64,000 nucleotides of DNA from Pseudodesulfovibrio tunisiensis (lineage in GTDB: Bacteria > Desulfobacterota > Desulfovibrionia > Desulfovibrionales > Desulfovibrionaceae), in contig NZ_CP094380.1 of the NCBI RefSeq assembly GCF_022809775.1, positions 1,785,001-1,849,000 on the forward strand, read 5' to 3'. Of the stretch, positions 17,815 through 26,945 are shown in pieces. A program made the position numbers and the translations under genes. Numbering within the stretch: the first letter of the stretch is position 1; every line of letters begins with the position of its first letter. The notes under the pieces were generated by a model. It was given only the letters and a program-made list of their open reading frames with translations, had not been told where the DNA came from and did not search any database.

Positions 17815-17822
17815 TAGACGGA

Positions 17823-18683
17823 CTAGAGGTTGAAGGTCTGTTTTTTCCCGGCGCCGGCCTTGGGCTTGGAGGAACTGAAGATTTTGGATTCGGTCCGCTT
17901 CATGATCTTGCGGGCCTCGGCATTGAGCGGATTCTTTTCCAGAGCTGCGGAGGCATTGTTGAACGCTTCGCCCCAGTCGCGCTTTTCCAGACAGAGCTTG
18001 GCCATGCGCAGATGCAGGTTTTCGCTGGCACCGAGACGGCGCATGGCATCCTTGATCGCGTTCATGGCCTTGTCCACCTCGTGCATGCCTTCGTAGCAGA
18101 GGATCAGAGCATTGTGTGCGCGCACGTCGGACTGGTTGATCTCAAGCGCCTTGTTCAGATATTCCACGGCCTCGGCAAACATGCCCGACATGGTCAGCCG
18201 ATTGCCGATGTCCGAATCGATTCCCTCGATATCCTTGAAGTACTCGGAAATCTTGCGGTAGAGCTTGCGGGCTTCAAGCTGTTCGCCCTGCTTCACGAGG
18301 CCGGCAGCCTTGATCAGATTCTCGTCCAGCACGGCCAGCCGCTTGCGAAGCTTGGTGATCCGCGCCTTTTCCATGGCCTGCTCAAGCTTGTCGTGCAGCC
18401 GGACCAGCGTGGAGTGGAACGCCTTTTCCTTGCCGCGCTGATAGACCAGCCCCTGCGGAAAAAGCTTCCGGATCATCTTCATCTTGTTCAGGTCGCGAAG
18501 CGCCTCGTCCAGAAGCGCCTGAATCTCGAACTTTTCCCGGCCGAACACCTGACTGGTGACCAGTCCCTTGATGGCGTTGGCAAGGCAGCCGAGCGTCCGC
18601 AGGTAATCGCTTTTCTGGGCATAGGCCCGGGCCCGCGCAATGTCCTCGCGGATGCTCTTGGCATTGAGTTGCATGTTGCTCAT
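17823..18683 (-). CDS. Tetratricopeptide-repeat protein
   Basis: A 286-aa alpha-helical protein. TPR-like helices are clear in the second half: AVEYLNKALEINQSDVRAHNALILCYEG, then AMNAIKDAMRRLGASENLHLRMA and WGEAFNNASAALEKNPLNAEA. The N-terminal half (SIREDIARARAYAQKSDYLRTL, RDLNKMKMIRKLFPQGLVY) is helical and basic. No signal peptide is seen. TPR proteins act as scaffolds; the partner is unknown. I chose ATG 18683 (MSNMQLN), with GGAG nine bases upstream, over a longer open frame. It is convergent with the small membrane-protein gene. Confidence 0.85.
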   Translation of the reverse strand: MSNMQLNAKSIREDIARARAYAQKSDYLRTLGCLANAIKGLVTSQVFGREKFEIQALLDEALRDLNKMKMIRKLFPQGLVYQRGKEKAFHSTLVRLHDKLEQAMEKARITKLRKRLAVLDENLIKAAGLVKQGEQLEARKLYRKISEYFKDIEGIDSDIGNRLTMSGMFAEAVEYLNKALEINQSDVRAHNALILCYEGMHEVDKAMNAIKDAMRRLGASENLHLRMAKLCLEKRDWGEAFNNASAALEKNPLNAEARKIMKRTESKIFSSSKPKAGAGKKQTFNL

Positions 18684-18778
18684 GCGTGGTTTTCTCCGTT
18701 TGCAGCCTGATTTCTGAACGCTAATACAGCCCAGATCATTTTTCAAGCATGTGGTGGAGTTACCTGGGTTCTTCCGCG

Positions 18779-19543
18779 CTATTCCGCAGCCGTGGCAATA
18801 CCCAGAGCAGCGAACCGTTCCACGAGCCGCGCATGATGCGAACCGCGCCAATACAGTCTGCCGCACATGGGGCACTCCTTGAACGTGCTGAAATACTTTT
18901 TTGTTTTCGGTTCCAATCGATGCATCACATCGGCCTTGTTCACCGCAACGGTCTTCACGTTGCAGCGCAGACAACGGCTGAACAGGGCCGGAGCACGGGT
19001 CACGCCGAACAGGCCGAGCACCTCGACAAGCTGTTCGTCAGGCAAGGCAGCACGTACCAGACGACCGCAGGTCACCACGGACCGCTTGAGCAGGGCGCGG
19101 TCCCGGGACAGAACCACCCGCCCCTCCCGGGCAGCGACCTCGGCAATACGTGCATCATCCCATGCCCGGTCATACGCGGCATCGAACCCGAGCGCACGCA
19201 GCAGCGGAACCAGCCCGGCCACGTTCTCGTCCACCAGAAAACGGAGCGCCGAAAGCGGCCGGGGCCGCAAGAGCGTCGGGATGGTCACGTCCACGGGATA
19301 TGCCGGACAAAGATCGGCAGGCAGAAGCGCCACTTCCTGCCCGGGTTCCAAAAGCAGGGAAAAATCATGATCGCGACCGTTCGCGCGGATGCCGTGAATC
19401 TCGGTATGGGGAACGCCCAGACTTTCGACCACGTCCTTGATTGACGCACGTCTTGCAGCGGGATAGCGTACCAATCCCGAATGGTGTTTTCTGGTCAAGA
19501 GCCCGGCCAATTCCCCGGCAAACAGCAGGGTCGCGTCAACCAT
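18779..19543 (-). CDS. Mut7-C RNase-domain protein with ubiquitin-like N-terminus
   Basis: The 254-aa protein joins two parts. Residues 1-90 (ATLLFAGELAGLLTRKH to LLEPGQEVALLP) resemble a beta-grasp ThiS/ubiquitin-like domain. Residues 97-250 are a Mut7-C domain: LRFLVDENVAGLVPLLRALGFDA with PIN-like acidic residues, VVLSRDRALLKR, and a zinc ribbon CLRCN...CPMCGRLYW. Mut7-C proteins are predicted RNases; the N-terminal fusion is a known prokaryotic architecture. ATG 19543 has AGGAGAGG upstream. It is divergent from the Ste24-type protease gene, 32 bases away. Confidence 0.88.
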   Translation of the reverse strand: MVDATLLFAGELAGLLTRKHHSGLVRYPAARRASIKDVVESLGVPHTEIHGIRANGRDHDFSLLLEPGQEVALLPADLCPAYPVDVTIPTLLRPRPLSALRFLVDENVAGLVPLLRALGFDAAYDRAWDDARIAEVAAREGRVVLSRDRALLKRSVVTCGRLVRAALPDEQLVEVLGLFGVTRAPALFSRCLRCNVKTVAVNKADVMHRLEPKTKKYFSTFKECPMCGRLYWRGSHHARLVERFAALGIATAAE

Positions 19544-19575
19544 GATACCTCTCCTGCCCCAAGGATGTCGTTGCA

Positions 19576-20826
19576 ATGAACATGTATCTCATCGCGGTCC
19601 TCTGCTTTCTGCTCCTGTCCTGGCTGCTTTCCTGCGCGGCCAGCTATCTCAACGCCCGGGCCATGCGCCCGGAACCGCCCGAGGAATTCGCGGACGCCAT
19701 TGACGCGGCCACCTATGCCAAGGCCCGGAACTACGCACGCGCCACCATGCGCCACACCCTGATCTCCTCCACGACGGACACGGCTCTGGTCCTGATCTTT
19801 CTCCTTGCGGGCGGATTCAACTGGCTGGACACCCTGATCCGGGCCGCGGGATTCGGGCCCACGCCCACCGGGCTGCTCTACATCGGCGCGCTGGCCCTCG
19901 GATCGTGGCTGGCAAGCCTTCCCTTCGAGGTCTACCATACCTTTGTGCTGGAAAACAGGTTCGGTTTCAATACCACGACCCTGCGCACCTTTGCCGCGGA
20001 CCGCATCAAGGGCGTGATCCTGACCGCATTCCTCGGCGGTGCGCTTCTGGCCGCAATCCTGTTCTTCTTCCAATACACGGGGCAGTGGGCCTGGGTCTGG
20101 TGCTGGGGATTCGCCACGGCATTCTCCCTGGCCCTGACCTATGTGGCCCCGACATGGATACTGCCGCTGTTCAACAAGTTCTCTCCGCTGGAGAATGAGG
20201 AGCTGCGCCGGACCATCACGGACTATGCCGCAAAAACCGGCTTCCAGCTCTCGGGCATCTTTGTCATGGACGGGTCCAAGCGCACCACCAAGGCCAATGC
20301 GTTCTTCACGGGGTTCGGATCCAAACGACGCATCGCCCTGTTCGACACGCTGGTGAACAGTCACGGCCCCGAGGAAATCCTTGCGGTGCTGGCCCATGAG
20401 GTGGGACACGCCAAGCTGGGACACATCAGAAAACGCCTTGTCGCCAGCATCCTCAAGACCGGACTCATCTTCTTCCTCATGAGTCTGGTCATGAACAGCC
20501 CGGCCCTGTTCCGGGCCTTCGGCATGGAGCACATGAGCATCCATGCCGGGCTGGTGTTCTTCTTCCTGCTCTACACTCCGGCGGCCATGCTCCTGTCCGT
20601 GGCGGAAAACGCGCTCTCGCGCCGTCACGAATATCAGGCGGACGCCTTTGCCCGACAGACCACGGGCAGGCCCGAAGCCCTGGTCCGGGCGCTCAAGTCC
20701 CTGTCCGTGTCCGGCCTGTCCAACCTCACGCCGCATTGGCTCGCCATATGGCTGGAATACAGCCATCCCCCGGTTCTGGACCGCGTCCGAGCGTTGCGCA
20801 CGTCTGGTGAAAACGCACGGACATAA
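19576..20826 (+). CDS. M48 family (Ste24/CAAX-prenyl-protease-like) membrane metallopeptidase
   Basis: The 416-aa protein has several membrane spans (residues 3-22, 65-80, 95-115, 145-165, 170-190, 300-345) and the zinc motif HEVGH near residue 275, followed by LSRRHEYQADAFA, whose Glu is the third ligand. The order and length match Ste24-type proteases with the extra N-terminal transmembrane domain, not the shorter HtpX. Bacterial members probably clear damaged membrane proteins. Starts at ATG 19576 with a weak Shine-Dalgarno. Confidence 0.92.
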   Translation: MNMYLIAVLCFLLLSWLLSCAASYLNARAMRPEPPEEFADAIDAATYAKARNYARATMRHTLISSTTDTALVLIFLLAGGFNWLDTLIRAAGFGPTPTGLLYIGALALGSWLASLPFEVYHTFVLENRFGFNTTTLRTFAADRIKGVILTAFLGGALLAAILFFFQYTGQWAWVWCWGFATAFSLALTYVAPTWILPLFNKFSPLENEELRRTITDYAAKTGFQLSGIFVMDGSKRTTKANAFFTGFGSKRRIALFDTLVNSHGPEEILAVLAHEVGHAKLGHIRKRLVASILKTGLIFFLMSLVMNSPALFRAFGMEHMSIHAGLVFFFLLYTPAAMLLSVAENALSRRHEYQADAFARQTTGRPEALVRALKSLSVSGLSNLTPHWLAIWLEYSHPPVLDRVRALRTSGENART

Positions 20827-20895
20827 TAATCCGCCCAGCTCCCGAGTTGTGCCATCATGGGCATCCGATTCCACGCCAACCGCGACGAGGATGCC

Positions 20896-21387
20896 ATGAA
20901 GGAAACACCATTCGACCCGACCAACCGGGAAATTCTTGACCGACTCAAAACCGTGCCCGCTTTCGACAGCCTGCCCGAGGGCCAGCTTCGCATGGCGCTT
21001 CAGGCCGCGTCCCTGCGCCGATACGAGGCCGGGGAAACCGTGATCAGCGAAGGGGATTTCGACAATCGGGTCTTCTTCCTCATCTTCGGTCATTTGTCCG
21101 TCACCGTGCAGAACAACGAGGTCGGCACCCTGCGCCGCCTCGGCGACGTATTCGGCGAGATGGGCATCATTGACGGCAGCCCTCGTTCCGCCAGCATAGT
21201 CGCGGTCAAGCCGACCCTGTGCGTGACTCTGGACGACACGGCCATGGGCGAACTGGGCTCGCCAAGCAAGATTTTCACGCAGGCGGTCATGTACCGGGTA
21301 TTCGCCGAGGTCATGGCGGTTCGTCTCCGGGACGCGAACTCGCGCATCGCGGAACTGGAAGCCGAACTGCAACGGCTGAACAAGTAG
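20896..21387 (+). CDS. Cyclic-nucleotide-binding-domain protein, first of three tandem paralogues
   Basis: Single CRP-type sensor domain of 163 aa with no DNA-binding domain. LRRYEAGETVISEGDFDN leads into the beta-roll, and RLGDVFGEMGIIDGSPRSASIVA corresponds to the phosphate-binding cassette (usual form FGE-x-A/G-L...RSAT). A C-terminal helix (RLRDANSRIAELEAELQRL) may coil. It could bind cAMP, c-di-GMP or another ligand. GAGGA precedes ATG 20896. It is about 30% identical by eye to the next two genes and co-oriented with them. Confidence 0.88.
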   Translation: MKETPFDPTNREILDRLKTVPAFDSLPEGQLRMALQAASLRRYEAGETVISEGDFDNRVFFLIFGHLSVTVQNNEVGTLRRLGDVFGEMGIIDGSPRSASIVAVKPTLCVTLDDTAMGELGSPSKIFTQAVMYRVFAEVMAVRLRDANSRIAELEAELQRLNK

Positions 21388-21480
21388 GCGCATGATTCAC
21401 GGGTTCTCCTTGTCCGAAACATGTTTTTCAGCCATAGTACGACCCGAATTCTCCAGTCATGCAGGCGCAAGGACACAGTC

Positions 21481-21984
21481 GTGAAGGAACGCGGATTCGA
21501 CCCGAACGATATCGACACCCTGACCCGGCTCAGGAAGCTGCCGGTCTTCAACGGCATGAACGAAACCCAGCTTGCCGAAGTCCTGAAACTGGCCCGACTG
21601 CGTCAGTACGAGGAAGGCGAGACCGTGATGCGGCAGGGCGAAATGGACCAGATGGTCCATGTGCTCATCCGCGGCGAATGTCAGGTCAGCGTGAATGACG
21701 TGGACGTGGCGACCATCAGCCGCCTCGGGGAAATCTTCGGGGAAATGGGCATGGTGGACCCCATGCCCCGTTCGGCCACGGTGCGCGCGCTCCGCCCCAC
21801 CCTGTGCCTCGGCGTGGACGGTTCGTTTGCAGGCAGACTCTCGGGCCTCGACCAGATCAATGCCCGGGGACTGCTCTACAAGGCATTTTCCGAAATCCTC
21901 GCCGAACGCCTGCGCCGAACCAACGCCCGGATCACGGAACTGGAAAAAAGGCTGGAAGACCTCGCCATGATGCCGCCGGAATGA
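21481..21984 (+). CDS. Cyclic-nucleotide-binding-domain protein, second tandem paralogue
   Basis: The 167-aa single-domain protein has LRQYEEGETVMRQGEMDQMV, then RLGEIFGEMGMVDPMPRSATVRA as the ligand cassette and a helical end (RLRRTNARITELEKRLEDL). I chose GTG 21481, with AAGGAC eight bases upstream, since it aligns with the starts of its neighbours; the frame is open back to 21421. Same gene order and same domain plan as the flanking paralogues suggest duplication. Confidence 0.85.
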   Translation: MKERGFDPNDIDTLTRLRKLPVFNGMNETQLAEVLKLARLRQYEEGETVMRQGEMDQMVHVLIRGECQVSVNDVDVATISRLGEIFGEMGMVDPMPRSATVRALRPTLCLGVDGSFAGRLSGLDQINARGLLYKAFSEILAERLRRTNARITELEKRLEDLAMMPPE

Positions 21985-22003
21985 ACCGGCACAGGAGACC
22001 GCC

Positions 22004-22507
22004 ATGCCCGCCACGCCGTTCGACCCGTCCGATCCCGCGCATGCGGATGCAGCGCGAACCATCCGCGCCTTTTCCCGACTCTCCGACAGCCAGCTCGCCC
22101 AGATCATGGTCCTCGGTGAACTGTGCGACTATGCCCGAGGCGAGGATGTGATCACGCAGGGACAAAGCGACAAACGCATCTTCTTTCTGCTGCACGGCGA
22201 TCTCAAGGTGCTGGTGGACGGCGTCGAAGTGGCGCGCGTGGAAACCCCGGGCGAAGTGTTCGGGGAGATGGGCGTGGTGGACCCGGCCCCGCGCTCCGCC
22301 ACCATTCGCGCTGCGGACGAGACCGCATGCCTGAGCCTCGACCTCGGTTTTCTCGACTCGCTGAAAAGTCCGGTTCGAGAGGCTGTCCAAGCGTTGTTCT
22401 TCAAGATTTTCTATGAGATACTGGCCGGACGGCTGCGCGAGGCCAATGAAAAGGTCGCGGACCTGGAAATGCAGGCCGCAGTATTGGAAAACTGCAAATT
22501 CGATTAG
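22004..22507 (+). CDS. Cyclic-nucleotide-binding-domain protein, third tandem paralogue
   Basis: The 167-aa single-domain protein has [20 protein letters not shown], a cassette [20 protein letters not shown], and a C-terminal helix ([19 protein letters not shown]). GGAGACC precedes ATG 22004, which is 19 bases after the previous stop, so the last two genes share a transcript. It ends at the terminator at 22507-22535. Confidence 0.88.
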   Translation: MPATPFDPSDPAHADAARTIRAFSRLSDSQLAQIMVLGELCDYARGEDVITQGQSDKRIFFLLHGDLKVLVDGVEVARVETPGEVFGEMGVVDPAPRSATIRAADETACLSLDLGFLDSLKSPVREAVQALFFKIFYEILAGRLREANEKVADLEMQAAVLENCKFD

Positions 22508-22535
22508 GGAAGGTTCGTCCTTCCCCGTTTTTTTT
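22507..22535 (+). terminator. Rho-independent terminator
   Basis: GGGAAGG-TTCGT-CCTTCCC stem-loop followed after CG by eight T. It overlaps the stop of the third cyclic-nucleotide gene and separates that set from pgm; some read-through into pgm remains possible because only 16 bases follow before its start. Confidence 0.85.
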
Positions 22536-22551
22536 GCCCAAGGAGTTGATC

Positions 22552-24204
22552 ATGGCCCTGCACAAGCTCGCGGGAAAACCCGCGCCCCTGTCCATTCTGG
22601 AAAACATTCCCCGGCTCGTTTCCGCCTACTACACGGAGACGCCGGACCCGGAAATCCCGAGCCAGCGCGTCTCCTTCGGCACATCCGGGCACCGGGGCTC
22701 GTCTCTGGACCGCTCCTTCAACGAAGAGCACATTCTGGCCGTGTGTCAGGCCATCTGCGAATACCGCAAGGCGCAGGGCACGGACGGCCCCCTGTTTCTG
22801 GGCATGGACACCCACGCCCTGTCCGAACCGGCGCTGATCACGGCCCTTGAAGTCTTCGCGGCCAACAGCGTGGAAGTGCGCTATCAGACGGACCGGGGCT
22901 ACACCCCCACGCCCGTGATCTCCCACGCCATCCTGACATGGAACCGTGGCAGGACCGCGGGACTGGCCGACGGCGTGATCATCACCCCGTCCCACAACCC
23001 GCCCCGGGACGGCGGCATCAAGTACAATCCGCCCCACGGCGGTCCGGCAGGCCCGGAAGCCACCACGCCCATTCAGGACCGGGCCAACGATCTGCTCGCA
23101 AATGGTCTGTCCGGCGTATGCCGCATTCCGGCGGACCGGGCGTTCAGGACCGATTGCGTCAGAGCGCACGACTATGTCCGGCCCTATGTGGATGATCTGG
23201 AAAACGTGGTGGACATGGAGGCAATCCGCGCCCACGGCCTGCGTCTGGGCGTGGACCCGCTGGGCGGATCGGGTGTGGATTTCTGGGACCCCATCGCGGA
23301 ACGGTACGGGCTGGACATCACCGTGGTGAACCGCCGCATCGACCCGGCCTTTGCATTCATGACCGTGGACAGGGACGGAAAAATCCGCATGGACTGCTCC
23401 TCGCCCCATGCCATGCAGTCCCTGATCCGACACAAGGACGAATTCGACATCGCATTCGGCAACGACCCGGATTACGACAGGCACGGCATCGTGACCCGCA
23501 GCTCCGGCCTGCTCAATCCCAACCACTATCTTGCCGTGGCCGTGGACTACCTGTTCCGCAACCGCCCGGGCTGGGGCCGGAACGTGGCCGTGGGCAAAAC
23601 CCTGGTTTCCAGCTCCATGATCGACCGCGTTGCCGACGGCCTTGGCCGCGACCTGCGCGAGGTGCCCGTGGGCTTCAAATGGTTCGTGGACGGCCTGCTG
23701 GACGGCTCGTACGGATTCGGCGGCGAGGAATCCGCCGGAGCCAGTTTCCTGCGCAAGGATGGCACGGTCTGGACCACGGACAAGGACGGCATCATTCTGG
23801 ACCTGCTCTCAGCGGAAATCACGGCGCGCACAAGCCGCGATCCCGGTGAACTTTACGCCCGGCTGGAGGCCGAGTACGGCTCGCCGATCTACGAACGCAT
23901 GGACGCGCCCGCCAGTCCGGAGCAGAAGGCCGCATTCAGGGCCCTGACCCCGGACATGGTCAGCGCGAACACGCTGGCCGGAGACCAGATACTGGCCCGT
24001 CTGACCCGCGCCCCGGGCAATGACGCGCCCATCGGCGGACTCAAGGTCACGACCGAACACGGCTGGTTCGCAGCCCGGCCATCCGGCACCGAGGCCATTT
24101 ACAAGATATACGCGGAATCCTTCAAGGGCAGGGAACATCTGACCCGAATTCAGGAAGAGGCACAGGCCATTGTCGGCGCAGCCTTTGCCAGCGCCGGAGT
24201 CTGA
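22552..24204 (+). CDS. pgm: Phosphoglucomutase (alpha-D-glucose phosphate-specific)
   Basis: Interconverts glucose 1-phosphate and glucose 6-phosphate for glycan and storage metabolism. The 550-aa length and motifs fit: [12 protein letters not shown] near residue 42, [21 protein letters not shown] with the phospho-serine near residue 146, [11 protein letters not shown] for metal binding near residue 304, GEESAGASF for sugar binding, and [15 protein letters not shown] for the phosphate. AGGAG lies six bases before ATG 22552. Ends before a strong terminator. Confidence 0.97.
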   Translation: MALHKLAGKPAPLSILENIPRLVSAYYTETPDPEIPSQRVSFGTSGHRGSSLDRSFNEEHILAVCQAICEYRKAQGTDGPLFLGMDTHALSEPALITALEVFAANSVEVRYQTDRGYTPTPVISHAILTWNRGRTAGLADGVIITPSHNPPRDGGIKYNPPHGGPAGPEATTPIQDRANDLLANGLSGVCRIPADRAFRTDCVRAHDYVRPYVDDLENVVDMEAIRAHGLRLGVDPLGGSGVDFWDPIAERYGLDITVVNRRIDPAFAFMTVDRDGKIRMDCSSPHAMQSLIRHKDEFDIAFGNDPDYDRHGIVTRSSGLLNPNHYLAVAVDYLFRNRPGWGRNVAVGKTLVSSSMIDRVADGLGRDLREVPVGFKWFVDGLLDGSYGFGGEESAGASFLRKDGTVWTTDKDGIILDLLSAEITARTSRDPGELYARLEAEYGSPIYERMDAPASPEQKAAFRALTPDMVSANTLAGDQILARLTRAPGNDAPIGGLKVTTEHGWFAARPSGTEAIYKIYAESFKGREHLTRIQEEAQAIVGAAFASAGV

Positions 24205-24220
24205 TTCGCACAGAGAAGAA

Positions 24221-24256
24221 AGGAAACGGGAAGCCGAGGCTTCCCGTTTCCTTTTC
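24221..24256. terminator. Bidirectional terminator
   Basis: Nearly perfect 15-bp stem AGGAAACGGGAAGCC/GGCTTCCCGTTTCCT flanked by an A-rich left side and TTTTC on the right. It separates pgm from the convergent rhodanese-YceI gene. Confidence 0.85.
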
Positions 24257-24274
24257 TGCCGCACAAGCAATCCG

Positions 24275-25192
24275 CTATTCCAGCACCATCCGAAAATCCA
24301 GCGAAATGAAATCATAGACCACGTGATACCCCAGATGCTGGAAGAACCGGCCCGATCCGTAGATCACGCCCCATTGGGTGCGGTCGAAATCCAGATTGCC
24401 CAGCACCGCGATCCTGCCGTTCTCCACATTGCGGACATGAGCGGGAAACGCGATTTCGTTCGAAATGCCGCGCAATTCAAGGTTGCCCTGCATCATGGCG
24501 TTGGGCCGGGTCGGCGCGTCCAGCGCCAGCTTGAGCCGGGTCACGGTAAACGTGGCCCGGGGAAACAGCCGGGAAAAGAAGAAATCGTCCGAAGCCAGAT
24601 GATCCAGCAGCACGGGCTGGAGTTCATCGCCTTCCAGATCCTCGTTTGCAATGGAGGTCATGTCCATGATGAACGAACCGGACGGCTCGTCCCCGAATTC
24701 CAGCACGCCTTCGGCAAACATCAGCGTTCCCCGATGGCCTCCGTTGTGATTGCGTCCGGTCCAGCGGATCACGCTCTCCCCGGGCACGAGCCGATAGGGC
24801 CGATGCTCCGTGACCAGCGGAGGATGCGGCGGCTCCACGCCGTCCGGGTCGGTTCCCTCCAGAGGCAGCCCGGCCTGTTGCCACGCTTCGAGCCCGCCCG
24901 GGAACACGGCCAGATTCGTGAACCCGGCACGCATCAGCTTTTCCGCAGCCGTGAAACAGTCGAGGGAATCCTCGCCCGCCCCGTACAGCACAATGGGCGT
25001 GTCCCGTTCCGCGCCCAGCCCGTCCATGGTGTCCAGAAACACCATTTCGTATACGCAGGCGTTCACGGCCCCGGGAATATGCCGCGCCGCATGATGTTCC
25101 GGGACAAGGGTATCCACCAGCAGCCCATCCCTGCGAGCCGCGAATTCCCGGACCTGTTCCAGAGTCAGCCGTTCCAGATCATTGATGTCCAT
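24275..25192 (-). CDS. Rhodanese-like domain fused to YceI domain
   Basis: The 305-aa protein has an N-terminal rhodanese fold (LLVDTLVPEHHAARHIPGAVN, FPGGLEAWQQAGLPLEG) and a C-terminal YceI lipocalin-like barrel (FIMDMTSIANEDLEG, SRLFPRATFTVTRL, FDRTQWGVIYGSG). In the rhodanese part the active-site loop reads VLYGAGEDSLD where sulfurtransferases have YC-x-x-G-x-R, so the catalytic cysteine is missing; it may be only a binding domain. YceI domains bind isoprenoid-like lipids. No signal peptide is seen, so this YceI is probably cytoplasmic. ATG 25192 has AAAGGAG upstream; a frame open to 25216 lacks a better start. Confidence 0.85.
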   Translation of the reverse strand: MDINDLERLTLEQVREFAARRDGLLVDTLVPEHHAARHIPGAVNACVYEMVFLDTMDGLGAERDTPIVLYGAGEDSLDCFTAAEKLMRAGFTNLAVFPGGLEAWQQAGLPLEGTDPDGVEPPHPPLVTEHRPYRLVPGESVIRWTGRNHNGGHRGTLMFAEGVLEFGDEPSGSFIMDMTSIANEDLEGDELQPVLLDHLASDDFFFSRLFPRATFTVTRLKLALDAPTRPNAMMQGNLELRGISNEIAFPAHVRNVENGRIAVLGNLDFDRTQWGVIYGSGRFFQHLGYHVVYDFISLDFRMVLE

Positions 25193-25293
25193 GCCAGCTC
25201 CTTTGGTCGAAAACATCCTGCGCGCAAGGCAGGACCCCAGTGTGTATCACACTGGGCAGGAACAGGTCACCCTGTCAAGAATTCGGAAGTATT

Positions 25294-26073
25294 TTATTTC
25301 CAGTCGCGCAGGCCGTAGCGGACAAGAATGGCCTTGAGACGACCGGAAGCGCGCAGCTTGCGCACGCCCCTGTCCCAGATGCGGGCCAGTTCCCGGGAAC
25401 GTGGCGACTTGTCGCTGAAAGCCACGTACAAATTTTCAGACACGTCATCGGACCCGGCATATTCGATGAGATCGCGGACTCCCAATCTATCGGCCTCGTA
25501 CAGTATGGCGGTTCGGTCATCCAGAATGGCATCCACGCGCCCGGCAACCAGCTTGCGGAGGTTTTCCTCAAGCGGATTCTGACTCACCGTATACTGCACC
25601 AGCGCTTCCCGGCCGCGCCGTTGAAGAAACTCGACAATATCGGGATGGATGCCGTACCCGGCCACCAGAGCCAGACGCACGCCCACAAGAGACGAGGTGC
25701 CCGCATACCGCCACGGATTGGACTTGAGCACGAAGAAATCCCCGGCAGTGGAACCGAGTTCCTCTTCCGGATAGATCAGCCAGTGTGCCTCGGACCTGTC
25801 CGCGCCGATCACGCCGTCGATGTAGCCGTTGGTGGCTTCGGTCAAGGCTCTTCGCCAGGACATGACCCGATACTCCACCTCGAATCCGGCTGCTTCGAAT
25901 ATCTCGCGTGCCATGTCCACGGCAAAGCCGTCCTGCCCCAATCCCTTTTCACAGGTATAGGGGCACCAGACATCCGCGGCCAGCACGACAGGCTCCCCTG
26001 CCCGGGCCGGACAAGGGGCAAGAGAAAGAAAGGCTGCCGCGACAACCCATGTCAGACAAGAGAAAAGGCGCAT
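25294..26073 (-). CDS. Periplasmic solute-binding protein (amino-acid-type, PBPb)
   Basis: The 259-aa protein has a signal peptide (RLFSCLTWVVAAAFLSLA, cleavage after PARA) and a type 2 periplasmic binding fold: VWCPYTCEKGLGQDGFAVDMA, EVEYRVMSWRRALTEAT, GVIGADRSEAHWLIY, and LVAGRVDAILDDRTAILYE. No transporter permease or ATPase is adjacent, so it may feed a distant ABC system or a sensor. ATG 26073 has GGAGG four bases upstream; codons further upstream are not family-like. A perfect 18-bp palindrome lies 62 bases before the start. Confidence 0.87.
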   Translation of the reverse strand: MRLFSCLTWVVAAAFLSLAPCPARAGEPVVLAADVWCPYTCEKGLGQDGFAVDMAREIFEAAGFEVEYRVMSWRRALTEATNGYIDGVIGADRSEAHWLIYPEEELGSTAGDFFVLKSNPWRYAGTSSLVGVRLALVAGYGIHPDIVEFLQRRGREALVQYTVSQNPLEENLRKLVAGRVDAILDDRTAILYEADRLGVRDLIEYAGSDDVSENLYVAFSDKSPRSRELARIWDRGVRKLRASGRLKAILVRYGLRDWK

Positions 26074-26134
26074 AGACCTCCACAGAACACAGTTGATCGC
26101 ATTCGCAAGGTGACCTGAACACCACCCCACGTCA

Positions 26135-26152
26135 ATGCTGTTATAACAGCAT
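26135..26152. promoter_or_regulatory. Perfect 18-bp palindrome, candidate operator
   Basis: ATGCTGTTATAACAGCAT is an exact palindrome without spacer, lying between the UPF0489 stop and the solute-binding protein start on the same strand. It has no T run and so is more likely a dimeric regulator site than a terminator. Confidence 0.55.
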
Positions 26153-26186
26153 GGAATCCTGCTTTTCCAACAATGCGGTGAAAAAA

Positions 26187-26897
26187 TCAGGCAAGACGAA
26201 AATCGAGACCAAGACAGGAACACGCAAGAGCACAGGCCTGTTCAGCAGGTTCCCAGCCGCCGCAGCATTCCGGGGAAAGACTCATGGTCAGGCACCGGGC
26301 GCGCCCCGAATCCAGCATTTCCCGAATCCACAGGAAGAAATCACGCATGCAAGCCTCGGAAAAGAGATATTCCCGGGAACCATCCGCGGTTTTGCAAAAG
26401 AAATAGTCCAGATCGACATTGAGCAGCCACTCCCCGTCCCGGCACACGGACCGGTCCGGGAAATCCCAGGGCAGATACTCCGTGATGGGGGCCAGTTCGG
26501 GCCGCTGGCCCCTGCCGTGCGTGGCAAAGGCCCATTGGTCGATGCGATCGCCGAACGCCTTCATGAACAGGCCGAGGTAGTTGTCCCAGCGAAACAGGGG
26601 AATGATCGTGAAGAAATCCGAATCGTATCCGGCGTTCAGATACTCGTCCACGGACATGCCGGGCAGGTCGAGCTTCCGATAGTGGGCATAATCGATTTCG
26701 GAAAAGAGCGCGTCGTAGTGGCGATCCACATGAAGCAGGGAAAGGGAGGTGCCGCCGTGCAGATATTCCAGCCAGCACCACATGGCCGCACGATGGTTGT
26801 CCATGATGCAGACATTGCCCTCACGCCAGAGGAAATTCAGATTCACCACATGGGAATGATTTCTGCCCTTGAACGGAACAAGCCATTGCCCGGCCAT
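26187..26897 (-). CDS. UPF0489 family protein
   Basis: The 236-aa protein matches the UPF0489 pattern: VCIMDNHRAAMWCWLEYL, LLHVDRHYDALF, WLLNVDLDYFFCKT and MSLSPECCGGWEPAE. The paired D-x-H and D-x-D motifs resemble the metal-binding loops of ureohydrolases (arginase fold). From memory, a cyanobacterial relative acts as a peptide arginase in RiPP maturation; I could not check how close this one is. AAGGAGG precedes ATG 26897. It lies 48 bases downstream of an unknown 148-aa gene on the same strand. Confidence 0.72.
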   Translation of the reverse strand: MAGQWLVPFKGRNHSHVVNLNFLWREGNVCIMDNHRAAMWCWLEYLHGGTSLSLLHVDRHYDALFSEIDYAHYRKLDLPGMSVDEYLNAGYDSDFFTIIPLFRWDNYLGLFMKAFGDRIDQWAFATHGRGQRPELAPITEYLPWDFPDRSVCRDGEWLLNVDLDYFFCKTADGSREYLFSEACMRDFFLWIREMLDSGRARCLTMSLSPECCGGWEPAEQACALACSCLGLDFRLA

Positions 26898-26945
26898 ACG
26901 CGCCTCCTTACTGAGGCGGCAAGCTACCGCTTGGCGGACGGAAAA

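Noticed and set aside
19495..21393. Long minus-strand open frame of 632 codons
   Set aside because: Antisense to the Ste24-type protease and cyclic-nucleotide genes, low-complexity translation rich in Gly/Arg/His.
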